From assembly GCF_004684935.1 (NCBI RefSeq), contig NZ_SRJD01000010.1, positions 31,322-95,321 on the forward strand: DNA of 64,000 bases, in the 5' to 3' direction. The translations under genes were made by a program, and so were the position numbers. This stretch comes from Sporolactobacillus shoreae. GTDB lineage: Bacteria; Bacillota; Bacilli; Bacillales; Sporolactobacillaceae. Below the pieces are notes generated by a model. It did not search any database. It saw nothing but the letters and a program-made list of their open reading frames with translations, and was not told where the DNA came from. Shown one piece after another: positions 8,799 to 17,138 of this stretch (the stretch's first letter is position 1; the number at the start of each line of letters is the position of its first letter).

Positions 8799-9514
8799 CC
8801 TTTCGCACCTTCCTTCACCAGAAAGACATCTTCGACTGTTTCTACATTGTACTGCTCCGTCAGTTCTTTCGGAGAACCTTCGGCGATCAGATGCCCGTCA
8901 CTCAGTAGCCCGACACGGTCGCACTGGGAAACTTCGTCCATAACATGAGTGGTGACAATGATGGTAGCGCCTTTGCTCCTCAGAAAATGGAAAAGAGTCC
9001 AGATGTCGCGGCGGATCAGGGGATCCAGTCCGACGGTCGGCTCATCGAGCAGGTAAAGTCGCGGTTCATGGACGAGCGCCGCCGCCAGTGACAGCCGTCG
9101 CCTCATGCCGCCGGAGAACTGGGCGACCCCTTTTTTAAGATCCTGATCCAGGCCGACATTTTTTGCGACCTCCAGAATCCGCTGCTTCTTGGCCTTGCCC
9201 CGGAGTCCCTGGATCGATGCGAAGAATTCCAGATTCTGATAAGCGCTCAGCTCGTTGTACAGCGCGTCGGACTGGGCCATATAGCCGAGTGAACGGAAAG
9301 CGCTCAGCGTCGGTTTCTGTTCGAACAGCTCAACGTTCCCGCTGTCCGCCTTTTCAAGCCCGAGCAATATTTTAACCAAAGTGGTTTTACCGGCGCCGGA
9401 CGGGCCGATCAAACCATAGATTTCACCCTCACGAAGTGTCAGTGAAACATCATCAAGCACAATCTGCTTTTTGAACTTCTTGTGAAGATGTTCCCCTTTG
9501 ACTGGGTAAGTCAT
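8795..9514 (-). CDS. ABC transporter ATP-binding protein
   Basis: ABC ATPase with Walker A GPSGAGKTT, signature FSGGMRRRLSLA, Walker B LYLLDEPTVGLD and the H-loop TTHVMDE. It powers the ABC-2 permease with which it overlaps by four bases. I prefer ATG 9514 over GTG 9523 because AAAGGA lies at a workable distance from the ATG but only two bases from the GTG. The promoter region to its right holds a perfect palindrome and the divergent tetR gene. Confidence 0.9.
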   Translation of the reverse strand: MTYPVKGEHLHKKFKKQIVLDDVSLTLREGEIYGLIGPSGAGKTTLVKILLGLEKADSGNVELFEQKPTLSAFRSLGYMAQSDALYNELSAYQNLEFFASIQGLRGKAKKQRILEVAKNVGLDQDLKKGVAQFSGGMRRRLSLAAALVHEPRLYLLDEPTVGLDPLIRRDIWTLFHFLRSKGATIIVTTHVMDEVSQCDRVGLLSDGHLIAEGSPKELTEQYNVETVEDVFLVKEGAKG

Positions 9515-9542
9515 GGTCGTCACATCCTTTATGGATCGTTAC

Positions 9543-9557
9543 TGAACACTGTGTTCA
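9543..9557. promoter_or_regulatory. Palindromic operator, probable TetR-family target
   Basis: TGAACACTGTGTTCA is a perfect 7-1-7 palindrome between the divergent exporter and tetR genes, 28 bp from the ATPase start. The arrangement is typical of a local TetR repressor controlling its exporter. Confidence 0.6.
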
Positions 9558-9677
9558 ATAATTATGATAGGATGTTTATAAGAAATCTTCAATATCCAAT
9601 CATGCACAAAGTGATCATTTATAGACACATCGTGTCATTTTGTCACTTATCGTTTTTACGGAGGGAGAAATGCATTC

Positions 9678-10304
9678 GTGGATAAAAGTTCTTCAGACCT
9701 GCGTGTGGTTAAGACACGCGCAGCCATCCAGTCTCATTTTCTCGAATTGCTGCTTCAGAAAAATTTCAACGAAATCACAGTCATAGACATTGCCAAAGCG
9801 GCAAACATCGGCCGCGGCACCTTTTATCTTCATTATATAGACAAATTTGATTTGCTCGAGAAGGTCATGGAGGAGGGCCTTTCGGAAACCGTCAGTCACT
9901 TTCAGCCTGAGACCTATTTTGACAACGGGAGGGCAATTCCCGATCGCATGATCCATTTTGTTCTAAGTATGTTTGGCCACTTTCGGGAAAATGAGCGCTT
10001 TTTTCGGGCAATGCTGTTTAACAAGGGCATACCGAATTTCAAGAGTCGGATGCAGCAGCTCTTTCTGAGTAAATTTCGACGTGAAATAAGTAGTATGGTT
10101 CCAATGACATCCGGCGTCGATCCGATCACTATGGAAATTCTGCCTGTTTTTATCTCATCAGGTATGATCGGTCTCGTCGAATGGTGGTTCCGGAACAATA
10201 TGCGTATCTCGGAAAAAGATATGGCCCGTAAAATATTCCAGGTCATGACCAGGGGACCACTGCAAACCCTTGGATTTACTATTGAAGAAAAAAATGAGCA
10301 TTGA
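9678..10304 (+). CDS. TetR/AcrR family regulator
   Basis: 208-residue protein with an N-terminal HTH (ITVIDIAKAANIGRGTFYLHYIDKFDLL, shown here as description of residues about 32-59) and a helical C-terminal ligand domain, typical of TetR repressors that respond to small molecules. It begins with GTG; GGAGGGAG stands ten bases upstream and no in-frame ATG is better placed. It is divergent from the ABC exporter pair and probably represses it through the palindrome at 9543-9557. Confidence 0.88.
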   Translation: MDKSSSDLRVVKTRAAIQSHFLELLLQKNFNEITVIDIAKAANIGRGTFYLHYIDKFDLLEKVMEEGLSETVSHFQPETYFDNGRAIPDRMIHFVLSMFGHFRENERFFRAMLFNKGIPNFKSRMQQLFLSKFRREISSMVPMTSGVDPITMEILPVFISSGMIGLVEWWFRNNMRISEKDMARKIFQVMTRGPLQTLGFTIEEKNEH

Positions 10305-10361
10305 AGCGCCGGGTTTGGAAGAATGCTCGGCCTAAAGTCTGGCTCCTGCCTGACGTAACTC

Positions 10362-10433
10362 ACAAAATTAGGTTGAACTTTTAACCAATTGGGTTGAAGT
10401 TTCACGGATTTCGGTTGAACTTTTTTATGCTAG
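10362..10433 (+). repeat. Phased repeat array 2 (family C, GGTTGAACTTTT core)
   Basis: GGTTGAA begins at 10371, 10392 and 10413, exactly 21 bp apart; each core is followed by CTTTT or GTTTC. The array lies between convergent tetR and pdxK, just before the pdxK terminator. Confidence 0.75.
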
Positions 10434-10435
10434 AA

Positions 10436-10469
10436 GATAAAACCCCGGGTCATTTTACAACCTGGGGTC
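10436..10469 (-). terminator. Terminator of pdxK
   Basis: On the minus strand ACCCCAGGT pairs with ACCCGGGGT (one G-T pair) and is followed by a short T-run, 22 bases after the pdxK stop. Confidence 0.7.
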
Positions 10470-10490
10470 AGTGAAGCCTTATTCAGATGG

Positions 10491-11327
10491 TTACCTGCGG
10501 ATCAGCTGTCTCTTGTAGGCACTATGATCGGTTGGCCCGGTGTATTCATTCAGGCTGAAGGATTCCCGGATGCCGGCGGTCACGAAATCTTTCGCTACCC
10601 TGACGGCTTCGGAGACGGATTGTCCCTTGGCAAGTCCGGCGGTGATAGCGGCAGCATAGGTGCAGCCGGCACCGTGAATGTTCGGGGTATTGACCTTCTC
10701 GCGAGCAATAATCTCAAAATTTTTGCCGTCATAGAGTACGTCGATGGCCTGGTCGGTGTTTTTCAGTCTGCTGCCGCCCTTGACCAGCGCATTCTTCGCT
10801 CCGAGTGCAACCAATTTTGCGGCGGCCTCTTTCATTTGGTCGACAGTGGTGATCAGTCCGGTTCCGGCCAGTTTTGCCGCTTCATAAAGGTTTGGCGTCG
10901 TCACAAGCGCTTTGGGAAGAAGAAATTCGCGATATGCCGCCGTATTTTCCGGCTGCAGTTCTGGCTGCAACTCTTCCTCTGCACCTTTGCAGACCATCAC
11001 TGGATCAATGACTACCGCCTTCAGTTGATTTTTTTCGATTGTATCCGCGGCAATCCGGATGACTTCGGGCGATCCGAGCATACCTGTCTTCATCGCGTCG
11101 ATTCCGATGCCGGAGACGATGGTGTCCAGCTGCTTTTTCAGCAGCTCCGGATCAAGCATGTTTACCGAGTGGGCCCAATGATGGAACGGATCCATTGTCA
11201 CGATACAGGTTAGCGCCGTCATTCCGTATACGCCGAGTTCCTGAAATGTTTTCAGATCCGCCTGCATGCCCGCGCCGCCGCTCGTGTCGGATCCGGCAAT
11301 GGTCAATGCTTTAAAATGATGGGTCAT
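10491..11327 (-). CDS. pdxK: Pyridoxal/pyridoxine kinase (PdxK, ThiD-like)
   Basis: Ribokinase-fold kinase that phosphorylates B6 vitamers as part of salvage; members of this subgroup can also act on hydroxymethylpyrimidine. Key segments are ALTIAGSDTSGGAG near the N-terminus, DAMKTGML, VIDPVMVCKG and the anion-hole motif HGAGCTYAAAITA, all close to B. subtilis PdxK. Length is 278 residues, near the usual 271. AGGAGG precedes the ATG. It is a single-gene unit with its own terminator; I saw no thiamine or other riboswitch upstream. Confidence 0.9.
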   Translation of the reverse strand: MTHHFKALTIAGSDTSGGAGMQADLKTFQELGVYGMTALTCIVTMDPFHHWAHSVNMLDPELLKKQLDTIVSGIGIDAMKTGMLGSPEVIRIAADTIEKNQLKAVVIDPVMVCKGAEEELQPELQPENTAAYREFLLPKALVTTPNLYEAAKLAGTGLITTVDQMKEAAAKLVALGAKNALVKGGSRLKNTDQAIDVLYDGKNFEIIAREKVNTPNIHGAGCTYAAAITAGLAKGQSVSEAVRVAKDFVTAGIRESFSLNEYTGPTDHSAYKRQLIRR

Positions 11328-11459
11328 CTCACATTCCTCCTTAAGAGATGTTCTTTTGCATTAATTATAGTGAGTATCCCTGGAAAATGCTATAGCGGGG
11401 CATGTGGCTCGCTTTTTCTAGGCACGATAGGGTAAGTTGGAATCAGGGAGGGATTGTTC

Positions 11460-12416
11460 ATGAGTCAAAAAGTGGAGAAAGCGACATTTTCCGGCGGGTG
11501 TTTCTGGTGCATGGTGCATCCTTTTGATGAGGAACCGGGGATTATCAGCGTCGTGTCCGGGTATACGGGCGGAACAACGGAAAATCCAACGTATGAGCAA
11601 GTTTGTTCGGAAAAAACCGGACACGCGGAAGCTGTGGAAATTACATTTGATCCTGAAGTCTACTCCTATAGAAAACTGCTCGAACTGTTCTGGCAGCAGA
11701 TCGACCCGACCGACAGCGGGGGACAGTTCCATGATCGGGGATCTTCGTACCGGACGGCCATTTTTTATCACGGCGAAGAGCAAAAAAGGCAGGCACTCGA
11801 ATCAAAGGAAGCACTTGAGAAAAGCGGGCGTTTTAAGAAGCCGATTGTGACCGAAATCGTTCCGGCCAGTCCGTTTTATCCGGCGGAAGCTTATCATCAG
11901 GACTATTATCAGAAACAACCATTTCATTATCGTCTGTACCGCCAGGGATCGGGGAGGGATGACTTCATACGGAATCACTGGCGGGTAAAAAAAGATGAAG
12001 GTGAACTTCGCCGTCAACTGAATCCTCTTCAGTACCACGTCACTCAGGAGAAAGGGACGGAGCCCCCTTTTGATAACGCATTCTGGAACAATCGGAAACA
12101 GGGTATCTACGTGGACATCGTTTCAGGCGAACCACTGTTTTCAACAGCAGATCAGTATGATGCGGGCTGCGGCTGGCCAAGTTTTACGGCTCCCCTCAGT
12201 GAGAGCCGCCTGGAGGCAAATGAAGATACAAGTCATGGCATGATCCGGACGGAAGTGCACAGCAAGTCCGGCGACTCGCACCTCGGCCATGTGTTTGATG
12301 ACGGTCCGGGGCCCTCCGGATTGCGCTACTGTATCAATTCTGCTGCGCTGCGCTTCATTCCGAAAGAGGATCTCGATAAAGAAGGTTTTAGTGAATACAA
12401 AGCACTTTTCAGCTGA
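11460..12416 (+). CDS. msrAB: Fused peptide-methionine sulfoxide reductase MsrA-MsrB
   Basis: Bifunctional repair enzyme: the N-terminal MsrA reduces the S-form and the C-terminal MsrB the R-form of methionine sulfoxide. MsrA shows GCFWC with catalytic Cys14; MsrB shows CGWPSF, a [14 protein letters not shown] segment and catalytic Cys291 in RYCINS. The 318-residue length equals the sum of both domains. ATG 11460 follows AGGGAGGG; a TTG six bases earlier is inside the ribosome binding region. There is no signal peptide, so it acts in the cytoplasm. Confidence 0.93.
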   Translation: MSQKVEKATFSGGCFWCMVHPFDEEPGIISVVSGYTGGTTENPTYEQVCSEKTGHAEAVEITFDPEVYSYRKLLELFWQQIDPTDSGGQFHDRGSSYRTAIFYHGEEQKRQALESKEALEKSGRFKKPIVTEIVPASPFYPAEAYHQDYYQKQPFHYRLYRQGSGRDDFIRNHWRVKKDEGELRRQLNPLQYHVTQEKGTEPPFDNAFWNNRKQGIYVDIVSGEPLFSTADQYDAGCGWPSFTAPLSESRLEANEDTSHGMIRTEVHSKSGDSHLGHVFDDGPGPSGLRYCINSAALRFIPKEDLDKEGFSEYKALFS

Positions 12417-12423
12417 AGAAGTA

Positions 12424-12453
12424 GGGCCTCGTAAACGAGCGAGGCATTTTTTA
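12424..12453 (+). terminator. Terminator of msrAB
   Basis: GCCTCG (12426-12431) pairs with CGAGGC (12440-12445), followed by ATTTTTTATTT. Confidence 0.8.
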
Positions 12454-12611
12454 TTTGCAGCACCGTCTCAAATAGTCACAAAATTTTCTTTGATTTTATT
12501 AACATTTTATAAATGAAGTATTAAAAAGATAGTAAAGTCAACCGATAAACTAATGTAGCTATGGTCACAAAATTTTCAATTTTTGTTCTTGTATCAGAGA
12601 GATGGTGTGAT

Positions 12612-14414
12612 ATGAATTTGCTGACTCCCGAAATGCTTCCTTTGATAGCCGCGGCTGCGGCGGCGATTCTTTGTTTTGTTTCACTGTTTGTCTTCATTAG
12701 TACGAGAACTGTGCGAGCCGGGGAAGAAAAGGAAGCTCTGGCGCGTCAGCTTGCCGATAGTCTGTCCGTAGGGGCATTCATACTGAAAAACAACAAATTT
12801 ATATATGTGAATGACAGTCTTTGTCAGCTGATGGGTTATACGCCCACTCTGTTTAAGAAAATGAAGTGGCAGGACATTGCATCTATTCAGAGTTCTGAAG
12901 AAACTGCGGAGATGCTAAAAATGTTCCGGGAAAAGAAGAGTGAAAAGTTCTCGGGCGAGTTGGTAGGTATCAAGGGAGACGGTTCAAAAACTTTTCTGAA
13001 GGTTAATGCCCACAGGATGAAGGACAGTCCACAGGGCGATGCGGTTCTGATCTCAGGGACTGCGACACCTGTTGTGAACATGGGTTCGGATCCGGACAAT
13101 GAAGATGGTGGCCGGAAGCCGGGCATTGATACATTGACTCAGCTTCCGGGAGTCATAGAGCTTCGGAGAAAAGTGCTTCATGAAGTTCTGGAGGGAGGCG
13201 CCTTTTCATTTGCACTGGTGCTGATTGATGTGGACAGCCTCAACCGCGTGAATGATACCATCGGGCGCGATGCAGGAGATCAGCTTCTGATAGAGGCGTC
13301 CAAGCGGCTAAGCGGATGTGAGGGTGACCGAGTCTATCGTTTCAAGGGGGACGAATTCGCCCTTCTTTTGGAAGATGTGACACGTGAAGACGCCATTCAG
13401 CACATGGAGCGGATCACTAAAGAATTCGCACCACCGCTGAAACTGTTTAACACACCTTGGTACGAATCGGTTACGATGGGTGCAAGCTTTTACCCGGATG
13501 ACGCAGATAATGGCAGCCAGGTTATTGAATTCGCCAAAGCGGCCGTGCATTTTGCTAAACAGGTGAGCAAGGGAAGCTATCAGATTTACAATCCGGGCAT
13601 CAGCCGCAGGCTTAAGAATCAGTTAGAGCTTGAAATGGATCTGCGGCATGCACTGAGCCGCGGAGAACTAGCCATGTATTATCAGCCGCAGGTTGACCTG
13701 AGTTCGGGTACACTTGTTGGGACAGAGGCGCTGATGCGTTGGGTTCATCCGCAGCGCGGTGTAATTTCTCCGGGAGTTTTCATTCCTCTTGCCGAAGAAA
13801 TCGGTGTTATAGAAGAAATTGGCGAATGGGCACTGAAGACGGCATGCCGGCAGACACGGCTCTGGAATGAAAAAGGCCTCTTATTTCATGTATCGGTCAA
13901 TCTGTCGCCAAAACAGATTTTTCAGGATAATCTGGTTGATATGGTCCGTTCAGTCCTGAAACAGACCGGTCTTGCGGCAAAATTCCTCCAGCTTGAAATT
14001 ACCGAGACTGCAGATGCCGATTTGATCATGATGTCGAAAAAGCTGAGCGAAATCCGTGACCTTGGAATCGGAATCAGCATTGACGACTTCGGAACGGGCT
14101 ATAATTCGATGAACTATTTGAAGTCGCTCCCATTGACCCAGCTTAAGATCGATCAGTCTTTTATTCGCAAAGATTACTATAACAGTCATAATATGGCGCT
14201 GATCCGCACCTTTGTGGATCTCGCCGATGAGCTGGATCTTGAGGTTGTGGCCGAAGGGGTGGAAACTGGCGAACATGTGCGCTTTCTGAAAACGGTGAAA
14301 TGCGATCTGGCGCAGGGTTATTTGTTCGGACGGCCTCTATCTGCAGCCAATCTTCTGGGGCAGTTGCCGATCATCAGCAAACAGATCAATCAGAATGTAA
14401 TTAGAAGCTCTTAA
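12612..14414 (+). CDS. Membrane-anchored PAS-GGDEF-EAL protein (c-di-GMP turnover)
   Basis: One N-terminal membrane segment (about residues 8-30) is followed by a PAS domain (about 40-145), a GGDEF domain and an EAL domain. The GGDEF signature is degenerate (KGDEF near residue 245), so cyclase activity is doubtful. The EAL domain keeps EALMRW (near 371), LEITETA, DDFGTGYNSM and VVAEGVET, so it is probably an active c-di-GMP phosphodiesterase. ATG 12612 begins directly before the membrane segment; an ATG at 12561 would add 17 residues with no clear ribosome site. GTCACAAAATTTTC occurs twice upstream (12475 and 12564). A PilZ protein at 58522-59088 is a possible receptor in the same network. 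Confidence 0.88.
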   Translation: MNLLTPEMLPLIAAAAAAILCFVSLFVFISTRTVRAGEEKEALARQLADSLSVGAFILKNNKFIYVNDSLCQLMGYTPTLFKKMKWQDIASIQSSEETAEMLKMFREKKSEKFSGELVGIKGDGSKTFLKVNAHRMKDSPQGDAVLISGTATPVVNMGSDPDNEDGGRKPGIDTLTQLPGVIELRRKVLHEVLEGGAFSFALVLIDVDSLNRVNDTIGRDAGDQLLIEASKRLSGCEGDRVYRFKGDEFALLLEDVTREDAIQHMERITKEFAPPLKLFNTPWYESVTMGASFYPDDADNGSQVIEFAKAAVHFAKQVSKGSYQIYNPGISRRLKNQLELEMDLRHALSRGELAMYYQPQVDLSSGTLVGTEALMRWVHPQRGVISPGVFIPLAEEIGVIEEIGEWALKTACRQTRLWNEKGLLFHVSVNLSPKQIFQDNLVDMVRSVLKQTGLAAKFLQLEITETADADLIMMSKKLSEIRDLGIGISIDDFGTGYNSMNYLKSLPLTQLKIDQSFIRKDYYNSHNMALIRTFVDLADELDLEVVAEGVETGEHVRFLKTVKCDLAQGYLFGRPLSAANLLGQLPIISKQINQNVIRSS

Positions 14415-14437
14415 TTTTGGCTCTTGTTAAATTCAAT

Positions 14438-14537
14438 GTTGATTTTGTCACTCCATTGATTGGAGCGGAAGATGCACGGGGTTCTGCAGCGAGGGTACCG
14501 AGCGAGGAGGCTTCACAGATCGCCCGCGGAAAACAAC
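14438..14537 (+). repeat. Degenerate Bacillaceae intergenic palindromic repeat
   Basis: The stretch begins GTTGATTTTG, contains GATTGGAGCGGAAG and GCGAGGAGGCTTCAC, and ends CCGCGGAAAACAAC. The GTTG...CAAC ends and the order of motifs match an interspersed repeat I recall from many Bacillaceae intergenic regions. A frame runs through it but looks non-coding. Confidence 0.55.
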
Positions 14538-14706
14538 AGACAAGATTAACAAAGCCTAATTTTTTGAAAAAAATGCAATTTAATCTGAATTTTCCTGCAC
14601 AGATAGACAAAAAGGTGCTAGGATAAAAGCAACAGGTCAATTAGCGGAGTCAATACATAGAAAAATTGTAAAATTAAGATTCAGTAGGTTTCGGGAGGCA
14701 GTTATT

Positions 14707-15831
14707 ATGAAAAAAATGATAGTGCCGGCTGCCCTCGCCGGTGGATTCTTTATTTCTGTAACCGGTCAGGAAGTGCTTGCGGCTTCCGGTCAGGACATTG
14801 TCAGCCAGGCTGATAAGTTTCAGGGTGTCAAATACGCATATGGCGCGCCGGCTTTTTCAACCACCGAGTTCGACTGTTCTTCTTTTACACAGCTGGTCTA
14901 TAAAGAAGTGGCAGGGATCACACTGCCGAGATCTTCTTGGCAGCAGGCAACCGTCGGGATCGCGGTTGACAGGAATAATCTGCAGCCGGGCGATTTGTTG
15001 TTTTTTGCGACGAACAAAGACGGAAATATTAATCATGTCGGCATTTATATTGGCGGCGGCCGCATGATCAGTTCCGAAGAAACGGTCGGTGTTCATCAGG
15101 CTAATGTTTTTAGTGGTGGCGGTTCGCAGTCCTATTGGGAACCGCGCTTTGTCTCGGCGCGTCGCATAATAAACGGCAATACGAGTGCTTCATCGACTGC
15201 CACGCAGCAACCAGCCGGGCAGCCGGCTGCCCAGAACGCACAGGCTGCTTCCACTTATACTGTGAAAAGCGGCGACAGTCTGTGGGCGATTGCGACGGGC
15301 CACGGGATGTCGGTCGCAGCCCTGAAGGCTGCCAATGGCCTCAAGTCCGACATGATCTATCCGGGCCAGAAGCTGAAATTTTCCCAATCTGTCTCGGCCT
15401 CGGCCTCAAAACCCGCGGCGTCCACGCAGCCTGTGACGGCCCCGGTCAGCTATTCTCCTGCTCCGGCTGCATCCGCTTCCGTTTATACTGTGAAAAGCGG
15501 CGATAGCCTGTGGGCCATCGCGCGCGGTCACAAGACTTCGGTAAGCGCCCTGAAAAAGGCGAATGGACTCAAATCGGACATGATCCATCCAGGCCAGAAA
15601 CTGAAATTATCAGGATCGGCTCCCGCAGCGGCATCTGTTCAAGCTGAAGTTGTTAAAAAAACCGCGGCTCCGAGTGCCCCTTCTGATGGCGGCAGTTATC
15701 ATGTCGAAGGCGGCGACAGCCTGTGGGCGATCGCGACACTCCACGGGGTAACGGTCAACAAACTGATGCGGGCAAACAACCTTTCATCAACGATCATCTA
15801 TCCGGGGCAGAATTTAGTGATTCCCGTTTGA
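14707..15831 (+). CDS. Secreted NlpC/P60 endopeptidase with three LysM domains
   Basis: 374-residue peptidoglycan hydrolase, probably a D-gamma-glutamyl-meso-diaminopimelate endopeptidase. A signal peptide (cleavage near ALAASG, residue 26) is followed by the NlpC/P60 domain with Cys in FDCSSFTQLVYKE and His in INHVGIYIGGG. Three LysM modules, each starting YTVKSGDSLWAIA or YHVEGGDSLWAIA, are joined by Ala/Ser/Pro linkers. The catalytic domain is N-terminal and the LysM modules C-terminal, the reverse of B. subtilis LytE/LytF. GGGAGG precedes ATG 14707. It probably acts in septum or side-wall remodelling. Confidence 0.92.
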   Translation: MKKMIVPAALAGGFFISVTGQEVLAASGQDIVSQADKFQGVKYAYGAPAFSTTEFDCSSFTQLVYKEVAGITLPRSSWQQATVGIAVDRNNLQPGDLLFFATNKDGNINHVGIYIGGGRMISSEETVGVHQANVFSGGGSQSYWEPRFVSARRIINGNTSASSTATQQPAGQPAAQNAQAASTYTVKSGDSLWAIATGHGMSVAALKAANGLKSDMIYPGQKLKFSQSVSASASKPAASTQPVTAPVSYSPAPAASASVYTVKSGDSLWAIARGHKTSVSALKKANGLKSDMIHPGQKLKLSGSAPAAASVQAEVVKKTAAPSAPSDGGSYHVEGGDSLWAIATLHGVTVNKLMRANNLSSTIIYPGQNLVIPV

Positions 15832-15856
15832 TCTGAACAAAAGTAAATATTTATGT

Positions 15857-15893
15857 AGGGAAGCTCAAAGAAAAGAGGGCTTCCTTTTATTTT
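15857..15893 (+). terminator. Terminator of the NlpC/P60 gene
   Basis: GGAAGC (15859-15864) pairs with GCTTCC (15879-15884), followed by TTTTATTTTT. Confidence 0.75.
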
Positions 15894-16196
15894 TGGCGAA
15901 TATACTTTATGTAACAAATGGCGCAATTTAGTATAAAGAAAGCTAAATGTAAACGCTTCATATTTCAATAAAAAACCATTATAATAAAAATGTGTTAAAA
16001 GAGTGAACGACGTAAGTCATTTTTGTGAATTATCGGCGTTTGTTATAGTGAATGGGAATACTGTTAAAATTGTCATAGTAAAACGTATTAAACTGAGTTA
16101 TCATATTAAGTTTATGCTATAATGTGAATGTTTATTGACAAAACTTATTCTCGCACTTGTATTTTTTGAAAAGACAGAAGGGGGGAGAGAGAGACA
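15894..16196 (+). promoter_or_regulatory. qox upstream region with extended -10 promoter
   Basis: This 300-bp AT-rich leader holds an extended -10 element TGCTATAAT at 16115-16123 with no good -35. A second TATAAT lies near 15990. TGTAAACGCTTCA (15948-15960) resembles a cre site but is one base short of the consensus. I see no ORF here. Confidence 0.45.
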
Positions 16197-17138
16197 ATGA
16201 TAAAAACCTTCAAAATGAAAATGGCCGTCGCGCTGCTGCCGCTGCTTGCCTTGCTGACCGGCTGCTCAGATAATATTGCTGTGCTGAATCCTCAGGGACC
16301 TGTTGCCCGCGAGCAATATCATCTGATCGTCTGGTCACTGATCATGATGAGCTTGGTTTTAGCAATTGTTCTCATTATTTTTATTTATGTGCTGGTGCGT
16401 TTCGGGCGCAGGAAGAGCAAAGGATTTGATCCGAACGACACGGGAAACCGGAAACTTGAAATCATCTGGCTGATTGTGCCGGTGCTGATCTGCATTCTGC
16501 TTGCCGTGCCGACCGTTAAGACGCTGTATGCACTGAATCAGCCTCCGAAGGCGACGGCCGCTGCCCCGGCCGCGTTGAACGGCAGTAAAACTCTGACTAT
16601 TGATGTGACTTCCGTTCAGTGGAAATGGCTGTTCCGCTATCCGGATCAGAAGATTGAGACCGTCAATTATGTCGTGATACCTGCCGGGATACCGGTGCAG
16701 TTCCGCCTTCATGCTTATGACGCAATGAACGCGTTCTGGGTGCCGGAACTTGGTGGTCAGCAATACACCATGACCGATATGCCGATGAAACTCTGGCTTC
16801 AGGCCGACAAACCGGGTAACTATGATGGAAGAAGCTCGAACTACTCCGGCCGCGGATTTGCTCAGATGACGTTCACAGTTATGGCGCGGTCGGCAAATGA
16901 TTTTGACAATTGGATCAGCAGCGTGAAAAATAATCAGCCTGCCCTGACCCATGCCAAATACATGCAGCTGCTGGAACCTAATACGGTGAAACCTCAGGAA
17001 TTTTCATCCTATCCGGCGATTGTGGCAAAAGATTTTAACAAAGCGCAGATGGACGCGGTCATGAATGGCGAATCACCGGAAAAGGATTCAATGCCTGGAA
17101 TGGATATGGGCAATGGCGGGAAAGGGGGCCAGAAATAA
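16197..17138 (+). CDS. qoxA: Cytochrome aa3 quinol oxidase subunit II
   Basis: Lipoprotein subunit of the menaquinol oxidase that reduces oxygen to water and drives proton pumping. A signal peptide ends at the lipobox LLTGC (Cys near residue 23). Two membrane segments (about residues 43-68 and 88-108) follow, then an extracytoplasmic cupredoxin fold (SVQWKWLFRYPDQ, VQFRLHAYDAMNAFWVPELGGQ). The copper-A ligands of cytochrome c oxidases are missing, which identifies a quinol oxidase. The C-terminus is rich in Met and Gly. GGGGGGAGAG precedes ATG 16197. First gene of qoxABCD; its stop overlaps the qoxB start. Confidence 0.93.
   Translation: MIKTFKMKMAVALLPLLALLTGCSDNIAVLNPQGPVAREQYHLIVWSLIMMSLVLAIVLIIFIYVLVRFGRRKSKGFDPNDTGNRKLEIIWLIVPVLICILLAVPTVKTLYALNQPPKATAAAPAALNGSKTLTIDVTSVQWKWLFRYPDQKIETVNYVVIPAGIPVQFRLHAYDAMNAFWVPELGGQQYTMTDMPMKLWLQADKPGNYDGRSSNYSGRGFAQMTFTVMARSANDFDNWISSVKNNQPALTHAKYMQLLEPNTVKPQEFSSYPAIVAKDFNKAQMDAVMNGESPEKDSMPGMDMGNGGKGGQK

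Noticed and set aside
11328-11459. Riboswitch upstream of pdxK
   Set aside because: The leader is short and shows no conserved aptamer segments.
14417-14626. 69-residue plus-strand ORF
   Set aside because: It runs through the degenerate palindromic repeat and has no ribosome site.
15948-15960. cre site before qoxA
   Set aside because: TGTAAACGCTTCA lacks one base of the consensus spacing; kept only as a remark.
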